A DNA stretch of 57,050 nucleotides from assembly GCA_002070215.1 (NCBI GenBank), contig MWCV01000014.1, forward strand, positions 1 through 57,050. Direction: 5' to 3'. Made by a program: the position numbers and the translations under genes. The stretch is from Chloroflexi bacterium ADurb.Bin180. GTDB lineage: Bacteria > Chloroflexota > Anaerolineae > UBA2200. The notes beneath the pieces were generated by a model, which was given only the letters and a program-made list of their open reading frames with translations, was not told where the DNA came from and ran no database searches. This document shows, one piece after another, positions 24,017-35,787 of the stretch; within the stretch, counting starts at the first letter, position 1; each line of letters opens with the position of its first letter.

Positions 24017-25410
24017 ATGGGTTCCCTGGTCCCCACCAGCGGGACAGTGACCGGAATTGCCCCGTCATCGCCATGATGGTTCAGGCTCTCGCCGTCCTCC
24101 ACAGCCGATGGGCGGACGATCACGCCATTGCCATCGAGTAGACCCGCCACGCCCTTTTCGGCATGGGTGGGGTGTCCGTGCACCGGACAGGTCGGCGGGC
24201 AATCACCAGTATAGCCGTGGGGCAGGGGATAGGCGCTAATAGCGCCGGCATAGTTGCGTACGACCGCGACCTTGTCGGACATGTTCAGCAGGTACTGCGG
24301 CATAATCGGCACTTTGCCCGCACCGCCAGGCGCGTCCAGAGCAAAGGTCGGGATGGCCAGACCACTCGTATGGCCACGCAGGTGCTCGATGATCTCGAGG
24401 CCTTTGGCGATAGAAGTGCGAAAGTGCGAGATACCCTGAGACAGGTCACACTGATACATATAGTACGGGCGAACGCGAGCGCGCAGCAACGCTTGCATCA
24501 AGTCCTTGATGATATGAGGGCAATCATTGATGCCGCGCAATAGCACTGTCTGGCTACCCAGCGGGATGCCAGCATCCGCCAGCCGCGCGCACGCCGCAAC
24601 TGTTTCCGGAGTCAGCTCGCGCGGATGGTTAAAGTGGATGTTGATAAAGAGCGGATGGTACTTGGACAGCATCCGTGTCAGCTCAGGGGTGATGCGCTGG
24701 GGCAGGAACACCGGCACGCGCGTTCCGATTCGGATGATCTCCACATGCGGAATGCTGCGCAGACCCTTCAGGAGCGGTTCCAGCGCGTTCTCACTGAGCA
24801 GCAGCGGATCGCCGCCAGAGATCAGAACATCCCTGACTTCAGAATGGTGAGCGATGTATTGAACGGCCCTTCGCATATCCTCAGGCCGCATCCGTTCCGA
24901 CTTGACGCCGACCAGACGTCGCCTGGTGCAGTGCCGGCAGTAAGCCGCGCATTGGTCTGTGACCAGCAGCAACACACGGTCAGGATAGCGGTGCACCAGA
25001 CCAGGAACAGGCGAATCCGCATCTTCGCTCAGCGGGTCGCGCAGTTCATCCGGCTGGATGACCAGCTCGTCCCTGGTAGGCACCACCTGACGACGGATCG
25101 GACACGAGGGATCGTGCGCATCCATCAGAGACGCAAAGTATGGCGTGATGGACATCCGCAGTCGTTCACAAGTAGTTCTTACACCCGCCTCTTCTTCAGG
25201 GGTCATCTCGATCACGTTCTTGAGTTGTTCGGGTGTGTTGATGCGGTGACGAAGCTGCCACCGCCAGTCGTTCCAGTCCGAATCGGGCACATCTCGCCAC
25301 AGGGGGGCGCGGCGCGATGCTGTCTTGCGGGTACTGGCCACAAGCGCGCCAGTACCGTTAGTACCGGGCGGCTCTTCTAATTCCACCGTTCTCTCGCTTT
25401 GCATAGACAT
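23998..25410 (-). CDS. kamA: Lysine 2,3-aminomutase-family radical SAM enzyme
   Basis: The 470-residue protein has the radical SAM cluster motif CAAYCRHC, SGGDPLLL for SAM binding, and the PLP Lys in DAPGGAGKVP. Both substrate-binding Asp residues of clostridial lysine 2,3-aminomutase are conserved, in YQCDLSQGISHFR and LDAPGG, so alpha-lysine to beta-lysine is the likely reaction. The C-terminus (HGYTGDCPPTCPVHGHPT) carries extra Cys and His residues, possibly a metal site. ATG at 25410 follows GGAGG by eight bases. It leads an operon with an ATP-grasp ligase and a rubredoxin-like protein. Glutamate 2,3-aminomutase is a less likely alternative. Confidence 0.9.
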   Translation of the reverse strand: MSMQSERTVELEEPPGTNGTGALVASTRKTASRRAPLWRDVPDSDWNDWRWQLRHRINTPEQLKNVIEMTPEEEAGVRTTCERLRMSITPYFASLMDAHDPSCPIRRQVVPTRDELVIQPDELRDPLSEDADSPVPGLVHRYPDRVLLLVTDQCAAYCRHCTRRRLVGVKSERMRPEDMRRAVQYIAHHSEVRDVLISGGDPLLLSENALEPLLKGLRSIPHVEIIRIGTRVPVFLPQRITPELTRMLSKYHPLFINIHFNHPRELTPETVAACARLADAGIPLGSQTVLLRGINDCPHIIKDLMQALLRARVRPYYMYQCDLSQGISHFRTSIAKGLEIIEHLRGHTSGLAIPTFALDAPGGAGKVPIMPQYLLNMSDKVAVVRNYAGAISAYPLPHGYTGDCPPTCPVHGHPTHAEKGVAGLLDGNGVIVRPSAVEDGESLNHHGDDGAIPVTVPLVGTREPICVRSE

Positions 25411-25485
25411 CGTATGTTCCTCCAATCAACCATCTCCGGCCAGGCCGGCAGAAAAGCACGAGGTGTCCCTCGATTTCAAGGCGCG

Positions 25486-25494
25486 ATTGTATCA
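25486..25494 (-). promoter_or_regulatory. Extended -10 promoter of kamA
   Basis: On the minus strand TGATACAAT forms an extended -10 element (TACAAT at 25486-25491). No good -35 box is visible at the right distance. It lies about 75 bp upstream of the kamA start, in a 292-bp divergent region with no gene. Confidence 0.4.
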
Positions 25495-25591
25495 CAGGAT
25501 GTTCTCTATGCTTGACCAACGGGGTACAATCGCAGAGGATGTTGAGTGCTGATTGGGGTATCATCAAGTACAATTTTGGGTACTGGCCTTC

Positions 25592-25619
25592 TTGACAACT
25601 GGATGGATGCTGCTATGAT
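25592..25619 (+). promoter_or_regulatory. Promoter of the response-regulator gene
   Basis: A consensus TTGACA (25592-25597) and TATGAT (25614-25619) are 16 bp apart, about 85 bp before the TTG start of the regulator. It is divergent from kamA. Confidence 0.55.
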
Positions 25620-25702
25620 TCTCAACAGAAGCTGACCAGGTTCATCGTCAATGATGGGTTTGGCCACTGCTATTATCTTGTCGGTTCGCAGGAGTATGGC
25701 CA

Positions 25703-26416
25703 TTGGACATTCTGGTGGTCAATGCACAGTCGGTGTGGGTCAATCGCATCCGCAGTCGGTTGGAGGCAACAGGAGCTCGCGTCTCGGTCGCCGCCAATTC
25801 GGCTCAGGCCGCTCGTATTATGGAAGAGGCGGAGGAATGGCCGGACGCCATCATCGTCGAACACCGCATTTTGGAGAAAGAGTCCGACTCGCTCATGGGA
25901 GCACTACGGGTTGATGAGTGGCAGCCGATCATCATCCCCACCGATTTTCAGCACCTGAGTCAGGATCCCACGCAGGTGCCCCTGCGTGGTGAAGAAGTAC
26001 TGCGCCGGCTGGAAACGCTCGCCATCCGCCTCAAGGGAGTCTTCGAGCCAGCAGCTCACCAGACCATCCGCGTGGGCCGGCTCACGGTTGACCCCGGCCG
26101 CAAAGAGGTGGTCTTTGCCGCGCGCAGGGTACCGCTTCCGCCCATACAATTCCGCCTTCTGCTCTACCTGGCGCTCAACGCAGGGCGCGTGGTCGACCAG
26201 CGCGAGCTGGTGCGCGAGATCTGGGGCTACGCCAGCGCAGAGGGAGAAGCACGGGAGATGATCAAGAAGCACGTGCGGCTGATTCGGCACAAGCTCGGCT
26301 GGACGGATGAGAGCACAAACTATCTCAAGTCCGTTCGGGGCTTTGGCTACATGCTGAGCCCGCCGCCAAGAGCTCGCAGCCGTAAGGCTGGTGAGGGCAG
26401 CGACTCATCGGGCTGA
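25703..26416 (+). CDS. OmpR-type winged-helix response regulator with degenerate receiver
   Basis: The 237-residue protein has an N-terminal receiver-like domain (residues 1 to about 105) and a C-terminal winged helix of the OmpR/PhoB type (residues about 130-225; VVDQRELVREIWGY, VKSVRGFGYM-like end YLKSVRGFGYML). The receiver lacks the acidic pair at its start (DILVVNAQ) and has Glu-His where the phosphoacceptor Asp is expected (IIVEHRIL). It therefore probably works without phosphorylation. The start is TTG with GGAG eight bases upstream; no better start exists in this frame. No sensor kinase lies nearby. Targets are unknown; the divergent kamA operon is one candidate. Confidence 0.8.
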   Translation: MDILVVNAQSVWVNRIRSRLEATGARVSVAANSAQAARIMEEAEEWPDAIIVEHRILEKESDSLMGALRVDEWQPIIIPTDFQHLSQDPTQVPLRGEEVLRRLETLAIRLKGVFEPAAHQTIRVGRLTVDPGRKEVVFAARRVPLPPIQFRLLLYLALNAGRVVDQRELVREIWGYASAEGEAREMIKKHVRLIRHKLGWTDESTNYLKSVRGFGYMLSPPPRARSRKAGEGSDSSG

Positions 26417-26447
26417 GGCCGCTTCCTCACGCCCTGCGCCCGAATCG

Positions 26448-27248
26448 CTAATTCTCCAGAAAGCAGCGCACCCCACGCACAATGCCAAGAGCCATCCGGT
26501 CGGTCTCATTGGCCAGGACGTGGCCGTCCGTCAGCAGGAACCCCAGTTCGATGATAGCCCCCGGCGTCTCCAGCGCGACCTCATGGAAGGCATGGTAGTT
26601 CAGCATGTCGTCGGTGATGGTCGAGGGATGCGGCAACAGGCCCGTGGCGGCCTCATACTCCTTGTACAAACAGTCGACCAGCCTGTCCTCCGTCTGAGGT
26701 ATCGCGCTGTCCACGACCCTAGCCACCTTAAAGCCGCTAAGCCCTTCGGCGATGCACGAGTCGGCATGGATGGCCACCAGTGCATCGGCCTGATAGCCTT
26801 TTAGCCGGTCGTCGAACTCTTCCAAGAGGTCGACCTGATAACCCTCGTCGCGCAGCCAGGTTGCCGCCAGTGTGGCCACCGCCAGATTCACGTCCGCCTC
26901 GCGCAGGCCGCTGGCACACACCGCACCCGGGTCGCCTTCCGGGCCCGAATGGCCCGCAATGATGCCGACGAGTTTGTTGCGCAGGCCGGGCGTTACGCGT
27001 GCCTTGTGTGGTGTGAGAGACGGGCGGGCGGTGCTGGTCGGTGTTGCTCTGTCACCATGCCCGGGAAGCAGGGGCAGGACCTGTGGCAGCTTTGCTGACC
27101 AGCGATGCGATTGCAGCAGAGCAATCAGAATCGAACCCATAGCCAGTACCAGGACGACCAGCCACAGGGACCTCAGCAGCCGCCAACCTCGCGTCGGCGT
27201 GCTCCTGGACTTGGCCTTTTTGCCGGGGGAACGGTTGGGTGCGCTCAT
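26448..27248 (-). CDS. Membrane-anchored N-acetylmuramoyl-L-alanine amidase (Amidase_3)
   Basis: The 266-residue protein has a basic N-terminus, one membrane span (about residues 28-46; LWLVVLVLAMGSILIALL), a Pro/Thr linker, and a zinc amidase domain. It shows His in GIIAGHSGPEGDPG, Glu in READVNLAV, His in VAIHADS and the catalytic Glu in AIIELGFL. It should cut the bond between MurNAc and L-Ala in peptidoglycan outside the membrane. ATG at 27248 is preferred to an upstream TTG. It is convergent with the response regulator and divergent from the acetyl-CoA synthetase. Confidence 0.85.
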   Translation of the reverse strand: MSAPNRSPGKKAKSRSTPTRGWRLLRSLWLVVLVLAMGSILIALLQSHRWSAKLPQVLPLLPGHGDRATPTSTARPSLTPHKARVTPGLRNKLVGIIAGHSGPEGDPGAVCASGLREADVNLAVATLAATWLRDEGYQVDLLEEFDDRLKGYQADALVAIHADSCIAEGLSGFKVARVVDSAIPQTEDRLVDCLYKEYEAATGLLPHPSTITDDMLNYHAFHEVALETPGAIIELGFLLTDGHVLANETDRMALGIVRGVRCFLEN

Positions 27249-27330
27249 CTGGCTTGCCTGCCCGGTGATGATAGCCGGCTTCAGCGATGGCGTCAATCAC
27301 TCGCCGAGAGGGGCCGGTCGCCTGGTCTGT

Positions 27331-27359
27331 TTGTGATTCGGCCAACCGTAGGTTATGAT
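27331..27359 (+). promoter_or_regulatory. Promoter of the acetyl-CoA synthetase operon
   Basis: TTGTGA (27331-27336) and TATGAT (27354-27359) are separated by 17 bp, about 48 bp upstream of the start codon. Confidence 0.55.
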
Positions 27360-27407
27360 AAGGCGCCTCAGCTACAGCACCTGTACGAAAGATACATGGA
27401 GACCAGC

Positions 27408-29506
27408 ATGTTGGAAGCCTTCTTTACCCCACAGTCCGTAGCGGTGGTCGGCGCTGCTCGCGAGCCGGGCAAGCTCGGCTACGGGGTTCTCAGCAACATC
27501 ATCCAGTGCGGCTACACCGGACAAGTCTATCCCATCAACCCCAAGTCCGACGAAATCCTGGGGCTCAAATGCTACCCCACGGTCCTGGACGTTCCCGGCC
27601 CGCTCGACCTGGTAGTCATCGTGGTGCCTGGCCGTTTCGTTCCGCAGGTAATCGAAGAGTGCGGCAAGAAGGGAGTAAAAGGTGCGATCATCATCAGCGC
27701 CGGCTTCCGCGAAGCGGGTATGGAGGGCATCAAGCTCGAGCGCCAGGTTCTGGATATCGCCGCCCAGTATGGCGTGCGCATCGTCGGTCCCAACTGCCTG
27801 GGCATCATCAGCACCTATACTCCTCTGAACGCCTCCTTCGCTGCGGGAACGCCGCCTCAAGGAGGGATCGCTTTTATGTCCCAGTCCGGTGCCCTGTGCA
27901 CCGCGATCCTGGACTGGGCGTTGGCCAAAGGCATCGGCTTTTCTCACTTTGTCAGTCTGGGCAACAAAGCCGACGTGAATGAGGTCGATCTGCTGCAGGC
28001 GTGGGAGTCAGACCAGAACTCGCGCGTGATCATCGTCTATATGGAAGGCCTCGGCAACGGTGCTCAGTTCATGGAGGTAGCCAGGCGAGTTACGCGCCGC
28101 ACGCCCGTGATCGCGGTGAAATCGGGCAACACGGCTGCAGGATCGCGCGCCGTTTCGTCGCACACCGGTTCTCTGGCCGGATCCGAGCGGGCCTACAACG
28201 CGGCGTTCCATCAGACTGGCGTGCTGCGTGCGGCGTCGATCGAGCAGCTTTTCGACTACTCCGTGGCCTTTGCTTACCAGCCGCCGCTCAAGGGCCGCAA
28301 CATCGCCATCGTCACCAACGCTGGCGGCCCCGGCATTATGGCGACTGACGCTCTGGAGAGCAATGGCATGAAGCTGGCTGCCCTTGCTCCAGAAACCATT
28401 GAAACGCTGCGCCCCAAACTGCCCGCCTCGGCCAATGTCTACAACCCGGTCGATGTCATCGGTGATGCACTGGCAGACCGCTATGAGCACGCTGTGAAGA
28501 CGGTAATCGCCGACGCCAATGTCGACGGCATCCTGGTCATTCTGACACCTCAGGTCTATACGCAGATAGAGGAGACTGCTCAAGTGATCGGTCGACTGGC
28601 GGCCACGGCAGACAAGCCGATTCTGGCCTGCTTTATGGGCGAAGAGCGCGTCGGCCCGGGCATCAAGATCCTCAACGAGCATCGCGTGCCCAACTACTCC
28701 TTCCCCGAGCGCGCTGTGGGTTCACTCAAAGCCATGGCCGACTACTGGGAGAGCAGCCACCTGCCGATGCCCAAGTACGAAAGCTTCCCCGTCGACCGCG
28801 ACCGCGTGGCCCGCCTGTTCGAACGCGTTCGCAGCGATGGCCGCCTCTCACTCGGTGATGCTGAGGCGAGGGACGTGATGGAGGCCTACGGCTTTCGGAT
28901 TCCACGCTCTGTGCTGGCCAAGACGGTGGACGAAGCAGTTGAAGCAGCCCGCACCATCGGCTACCCGGTGGTAATGAAAGTGGCCTCGCCGGATATCCTG
29001 CACAAGTCTGACATCGGCGGCGTGCGGCTCAATGTGCGCGACGCGGAGCAATTGCGCGACCTGTTCGACCTGTTGATCTATCGCGCCCAGCGCCACATGC
29101 CCGACGCTGATATCTGGGGCGTGCAGGTCCAGGAGATGGTACCCAGAGGCAAAGAGGTCATCATCGGCGTCAATCGTGACCCGCAGTTCGGCCCGCTGCT
29201 GATGTTCGGGCTGGGCGGCATTTACGTCGAAGTGCTGAAGGATGTCACCTTCCGCATTGCCCCTGTCTCCAGAGCAGAGGCCACCGAGATGATCGATGAG
29301 ATTCGTTCCTACCACCTTCTGCGCGGGGTGCGCGGAGAACAGCCATCCGACCTGGATGCCATCGTCGATGCCATCCTGCGCGTCTCACAACTGGTGACGG
29401 ACTTTCCCGAGATCGTAGAAATGGATATCAACCCCCTTATGGTCCATGAGGCGGGCAGAGGGGCAGTGGCTGTGGATATGAGATTTGTCCTCAAGGAGAA
29501 CAAGTA

Positions 29507-29507
<1 letters not shown>
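27408..29507 (+). CDS. acd: ADP-forming acetyl-CoA synthetase (fused alpha-beta)
   Basis: The 699-residue protein interconverts acetyl-CoA, ADP and phosphate with acetate, ATP and CoA. The order is a CoA-binding domain (FFTPQSVAVVGAAREPGKLG), succinyl-CoA-ligase-like domains with the phospho-His in VSSHTGSLAGSERAY, and a C-terminal ATP-grasp (DILHKSDIGGVRLNV). The length fits the single-chain form. ATG at 27408 is chosen because GGAG lies six bases upstream; METS at 27396 is an alternative. The stop overlaps the start of the DRTGG gene. It could draw ATP from acetyl-CoA made by EutE once it leaves the compartment; this link is inference. Confidence 0.93.
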
Positions 29508-31920
<2,413 letters not shown>

Positions 31921-31947
31921 CGGGTGGTGCGCCAACTGTCAGCTCAT

Positions 31948-31976
31948 TTGACACCCATTCGTTGTTGTGATAGAGT
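31948..31976 (+). promoter_or_regulatory. Promoter of valS leader
   Basis: A perfect TTGACA (31948-31953), a 17-bp spacer and TAGAGT (31971-31976) lie just upstream of the T-box leader. Confidence 0.6.
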
Positions 31977-31983
31977 AGCCCAA

Positions 31984-32260
31984 CGATTCATTCGGGAGGA
32001 GTAGGCCGCTCACCCCTGATAGAGAAGGCGGGTCGTCGACTGCAAACTCGCCGCAGGGAAGCCGCCGAACGTCGCCCGGACACCGGCTCCCGCGAAGCGG
32101 GGCCGGAAATCGGCCGGCCGAAACCAGAACCAGCGGCATCAAGCCAGCCCGGGTCAGCCCGTTATCGCTTCAAGAGTGCCCGACGCAAGTCGGACGCAGC
32201 AAGGTGGTACCGCGCGAGGGAATGCCCCTTTCGTCCTTGGAGATGAGAGGGGTTTTTTCT
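31984..32260 (+). ncRNA. T-box leader of valS, specifier probably GTC (Val)
   Basis: The conserved T-box AAGGTGGTACCGCG lies at 32201-32214. It is followed by a terminator hairpin (about 32225-32252) and a U-rich run. Stem I is visible upstream with an AGAGAA bulge and a distal loop containing GACTGCAA. About 29 bases after GCAA lies CGAAC-GTC (codon at 32071-32073), in the same relative place as TTC in the pheS leader. Uncharged tRNA-Val should stabilise the antiterminator and allow valS expression. The exact 5' end is approximate. Confidence 0.9.
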
Positions 32261-32282
32261 TTTCTCTGCAGAGGAGGCCAAG

Positions 32283-34958
32283 ATGGAAACGCACGAGATG
32301 CCCAAGAACTATGACCACCGGACCGTGGAGGAGCGTCTCTACGCCTGGTGGGAGAGCAGCGGCTACTTTACGCCCAAGATCGATCCGAAGAAAAAACCCT
32401 TTGTCATCTCGATGCCGCCGCCCAACGTCACTGGCGAACTGCACCTGGGCCACGCCATCACCGCTGCCCTGCAGGACCTGATGATCCGCTACCACCGCAT
32501 GCTCGGGCAACCGACGTTGTGGCTGCCTGGTGAGGATCATGCCAGCATCGCCGCTCAGTACGTGGTCGAAAAGAGCATCGCCAACGAGGGCCTGACCCGC
32601 GTCGGCCTGGGCCGGGACAAGTTCCTGGAGCGCCTCTGGGACTGGATGAGGCGCTACCGGCATGTCATCGCCCAGCAGCACCGCCGGTTGGGTACTTCCT
32701 GCGACTGGACCAGAGAACGCTTTACTATGGATGAGGGCCTGGCACGGGCCGTGCGCGAGGCCTTTGTGCGGCTGTACAACAAGGGCCTCATCTATCGCGG
32801 CACCTATCTGGTGAACTGGTGTCCTCGCTGCACCACGGCCCTCAGCGACCTGGAGGTGGAGCACGAAGACGAGCAAAGCAGTCTCTTCTATGTGCGCTAT
32901 CCACTCGAGGGTACCGAGGACGAGTACATCACCGTGGCCACCACGCGGCCAGAAACCATCCTGGGCGACACGGCTGTCGCCGTGAACCCGGATGATCAGA
33001 GGCACGCTGCTCTGGTAGGCCGCAAGGCCATCCTCCCTGTAATGCACCGCGCCATCCCCATCATAGGTGACGCGAGTGTCGACCCGGCCTTTGGCACCGG
33101 TGCGGTCAAGGTCACGCCAGGGCATGACCCGACCGACTATGAAATTGGCCAGCGCCACCACCTGCCGACAGTCAACATCCTCAACGACGACGGCACGCTG
33201 AACGACAACGCGGGACCCTACGCCGGGCTGGACCGCCTGGTGGCCCGCAAGAAGCTGGTCGACGAATTGCAGTCGCTGGGCCTGCTGGTCAAGATCGATC
33301 CTTACACCCACGCGGTGGGACACTGCCAGCGCTGCCGAACGATCGTCGAACCGCGCATCTCGACGCAGTGGTTCGTCAAGATCCAGCCGCTGGCCGACCC
33401 GGCCATCGCCGCTGCGCGAGACGGCCGGATCCGCTTTGTTCCGGAACGCTTTGCCAAGACCTACTTTAACTGGATGGAGGGCATCCGCGACTGGTGCATC
33501 TCGCGCCAGCTCTGGTGGGGCCATCGTATTCCGGTCTGGTACTGCGACAACTGCGGTGCCATGAGCGCCAGCACGCAAGAGGTGCTGTCGGCCTGCCCCA
33601 AGTGCGGCAGCAGCCGCCTGCACCAGGATCCAGACGTGCTGGATACCTGGTTCTCTTCCGGGCTGTGGCCCTTCTCCACTCTGGGCTGGCCGGATGACAC
33701 GGAGGATCTGCGCTACTTTTACCCCACCGACGTCATGGAAACGGCCTACGACATCCTTTTCTTCTGGGTGGCGCGTATGATTATGCAGGGCATCGAGATG
33801 ACCGGACAGGTGCCCTTCCACACCGTCTACCTGCACGGACTGGTGCGCGATGAAAAGGGCCAGAAGATGAGCAAGTCCAAGGGCAACGTCGTGGACCCGC
33901 TCGTCGTCATAGAGCAGCACGGTGCCGACGCCCTGCGCTTTGCCCTGCTGACCGGCAGCACGCCCGGCAACGATATGAAGCTCCAGCCGAGTAAAGTCGA
34001 AGGTGCGCGCAACTTTGCCAACAAGCTGTGGAACGCGGCCCGGTTCGTTCTGGCCAATCTGCCCGAGAGCTATGCTCCAGCCGAAATAGAACATCAATGC
34101 CAGCTCTGGGAAGCACAGCCCGAAAGCCTGAGCCTGGCCGACCGCTGGGTGCTCAGCCGCCACAATCGGCTGATTGGTGAGGTCACCCGCCTCATCGAGC
34201 AGTTTCAGTTCGGCGAGGCTGGCCGGCAGCTCTATGATTTCCTGTGGGGGGAGTACTGTGACTGGTACATCGAGATCGCCAAGTCGCAGCTCAATTCCGG
34301 GGACGAGGCAGCAGCGGCTCGCACCAGGGCAATCTTGCTCTACGTCCTGGACCGCACCCTGCGCCTGCTGCATCCCTTTATGCCCTTCGTCACTGAGGAG
34401 ATCTGGCAGCACCTGCCCCACGAAGGCGACGCGCTGATCATCGCCGCCTGGCCCCTGGCCGGCGCACTGGACGATGAGGCCGAGGCGCAGATGGGGCCGA
34501 TCATGGAGATGGTGCGGGCCATCCGCAACGCGCGCGCCGAGTATGAGGTCGAGCCATCTCGCACGATTGCCGCCATCGTGGTGGCAGGCGGCAAGGCCGG
34601 GCTGGTCCGTTCCCACGCCGACATTCTGGCCCGTTTGGCGCGCATCGATCCAGCTCAACTGAGCATCGAAACGGCGCTCCAGCTCAAGCCCCGTCAGGCT
34701 TTGGCGCTGGTCGTGAGCGGCTATGAAGTCTACTTGCCTCTGGCCGGCCTGGTCGATATCGACCGCGAGCGGGCCCGGCTGAAGGGCGAGGTGAGCAGTG
34801 TCGGGCGAGAAATCGAGCGCTGCGGCAAGCTGCTCGAGAACGCAGGCTTTGTGTCCAAGGCTCCCGCCGAAGTTGTCGACAAGGAACGAGCCAAGCTGGA
34901 GGATCTCAAGCTGCGTCTGGCCAAGCTCACCGACCGGCTCAATGCACTGCAGGAGTAG
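32283..34958 (+). CDS. valS: Valyl-tRNA synthetase
   Basis: The 891-residue class I synthetase has the HIGH motif in PPPNVTGELHLGHAI, the editing domain TVATTRPETILGDTAVAV, the KMSKS motif in GQKMSKSKGNVVDP, an anticodon-binding domain, and the C-terminal coiled coil (residues about 820-890; VDIDRERARLKGEV). Zinc-like Cys pairs lie in YCDNCGAM and ACPKCGSS. The ATG follows AGGAGG by five bases. Expression is controlled by the upstream T-box. Confidence 0.97.
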   Translation: METHEMPKNYDHRTVEERLYAWWESSGYFTPKIDPKKKPFVISMPPPNVTGELHLGHAITAALQDLMIRYHRMLGQPTLWLPGEDHASIAAQYVVEKSIANEGLTRVGLGRDKFLERLWDWMRRYRHVIAQQHRRLGTSCDWTRERFTMDEGLARAVREAFVRLYNKGLIYRGTYLVNWCPRCTTALSDLEVEHEDEQSSLFYVRYPLEGTEDEYITVATTRPETILGDTAVAVNPDDQRHAALVGRKAILPVMHRAIPIIGDASVDPAFGTGAVKVTPGHDPTDYEIGQRHHLPTVNILNDDGTLNDNAGPYAGLDRLVARKKLVDELQSLGLLVKIDPYTHAVGHCQRCRTIVEPRISTQWFVKIQPLADPAIAAARDGRIRFVPERFAKTYFNWMEGIRDWCISRQLWWGHRIPVWYCDNCGAMSASTQEVLSACPKCGSSRLHQDPDVLDTWFSSGLWPFSTLGWPDDTEDLRYFYPTDVMETAYDILFFWVARMIMQGIEMTGQVPFHTVYLHGLVRDEKGQKMSKSKGNVVDPLVVIEQHGADALRFALLTGSTPGNDMKLQPSKVEGARNFANKLWNAARFVLANLPESYAPAEIEHQCQLWEAQPESLSLADRWVLSRHNRLIGEVTRLIEQFQFGEAGRQLYDFLWGEYCDWYIEIAKSQLNSGDEAAAARTRAILLYVLDRTLRLLHPFMPFVTEEIWQHLPHEGDALIIAAWPLAGALDDEAEAQMGPIMEMVRAIRNARAEYEVEPSRTIAAIVVAGGKAGLVRSHADILARLARIDPAQLSIETALQLKPRQALALVVSGYEVYLPLAGLVDIDRERARLKGEVSSVGREIERCGKLLENAGFVSKAPAEVVDKERAKLEDLKLRLAKLTDRLNALQE

Positions 34959-35010
34959 CCACAGCACGTCCCGTGCCGGCGCCTGCAGCCAAGGGACAAA
35001 GAGGTAGAAA

Positions 35011-35673
35011 ATGGAACTGGCCGAATACTGGGAGGTTCTGTGGCGCTGGGGGTGGGTGATCCTGCTGGTAACAGCATTCTGTGCCGGAGCAGCTATTGGC
35101 TACGGGCAGCTGCAGACCCCGCGCTACACCTCCATTGTAGAGCTGTCTGTGATGCCCGAGCGGATAGACCAGGGACTAACCCAGACCGTGGTCAACTTGC
35201 TAAACAACTATGCCTCCGGCATTCGCTCCCTGGGCATGGCGCGACGGGTAGTGGAACGCCTTGGTCTGTCGGAGTGGGACCCGGCAGCTCTCCGCTCTCA
35301 TATCAAGGCCTCGGCAGATCAGGCCCGCTTCCGCGTCAAGATCGAGGTCACGGACACTGACCCTCTCTTCGCTCAGCGCGTGGCCCAGACCGCCTCTGAT
35401 CTCTTTATCGCTGATGTTCGCGAGTTTGCCGATCGTCAGGACCCCCTCGACCGACTGGTCGCGACCCCCCTGAATGGCGGCGCACAGGCGGCCACGAGAA
35501 CCTGGCCCAAGAACAAGCTGCTGGCCTTTCTGGGATTCGGCGGCGGCTTGTTCCTCGGCCTGCTGGTTGCCCTGGTGCTGGAGTGGTCCAGAGTGATTCC
35601 TCTGGAAACGGCCGAACAGGTGGAGGAATCGTCGGGGCTGCCGGTCATTGCCAGCATCCCGCGGGCCAAATGA
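35011..35673 (+). CDS. Wzz/chain-length-determinant-like membrane protein
   Basis: The 220-residue protein has two membrane spans, residues about 12-32 and 170-192 (LLAFLGFGGGLFLGLLVALV). Between them is an extracytoplasmic domain, and the short C-terminus resembles the Wzz/capsular kinase adaptor family (IPLETAEQVEESSGLPVIASIPRA). No kinase Walker motifs are present. It probably helps control polysaccharide chain length or export. It starts 52 bp after valS with AGAGGTAGAAA upstream. No glycosyltransferase genes adjoin it, so the pathway is unclear. Confidence 0.75.
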   Translation: MELAEYWEVLWRWGWVILLVTAFCAGAAIGYGQLQTPRYTSIVELSVMPERIDQGLTQTVVNLLNNYASGIRSLGMARRVVERLGLSEWDPAALRSHIKASADQARFRVKIEVTDTDPLFAQRVAQTASDLFIADVREFADRQDPLDRLVATPLNGGAQAATRTWPKNKLLAFLGFGGGLFLGLLVALVLEWSRVIPLETAEQVEESSGLPVIASIPRAK

Positions 35674-35697
35674 ACTTGGCGGCCACGTCTGCCAGCT

Positions 35698-35726
35698 TTG
35701 ACACCAGTTCGCTTTCGTGTTATTGT
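35698..35726 (+). promoter_or_regulatory. Promoter of the five-gene MBL-PHP-PrsW operon
   Basis: A perfect TTGACA (35698-35703), a 17-bp spacer and TATTGT (35721-35726) lie about 60 bp before the GTG start. Confidence 0.6.
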
Positions 35727-35787
35727 CACTCGTGTTGGCCGCGGCTTGAGGGTCCGGCCGGTCGTCAGGCCAGCACGGGAGGCCAGG

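Noticed and set aside
32154-34967. 937-codon open frame antisense to valS
   Set aside because: Valyl-tRNA synthetase on the plus strand is certain; the antisense frame is a product of high GC and codon bias.
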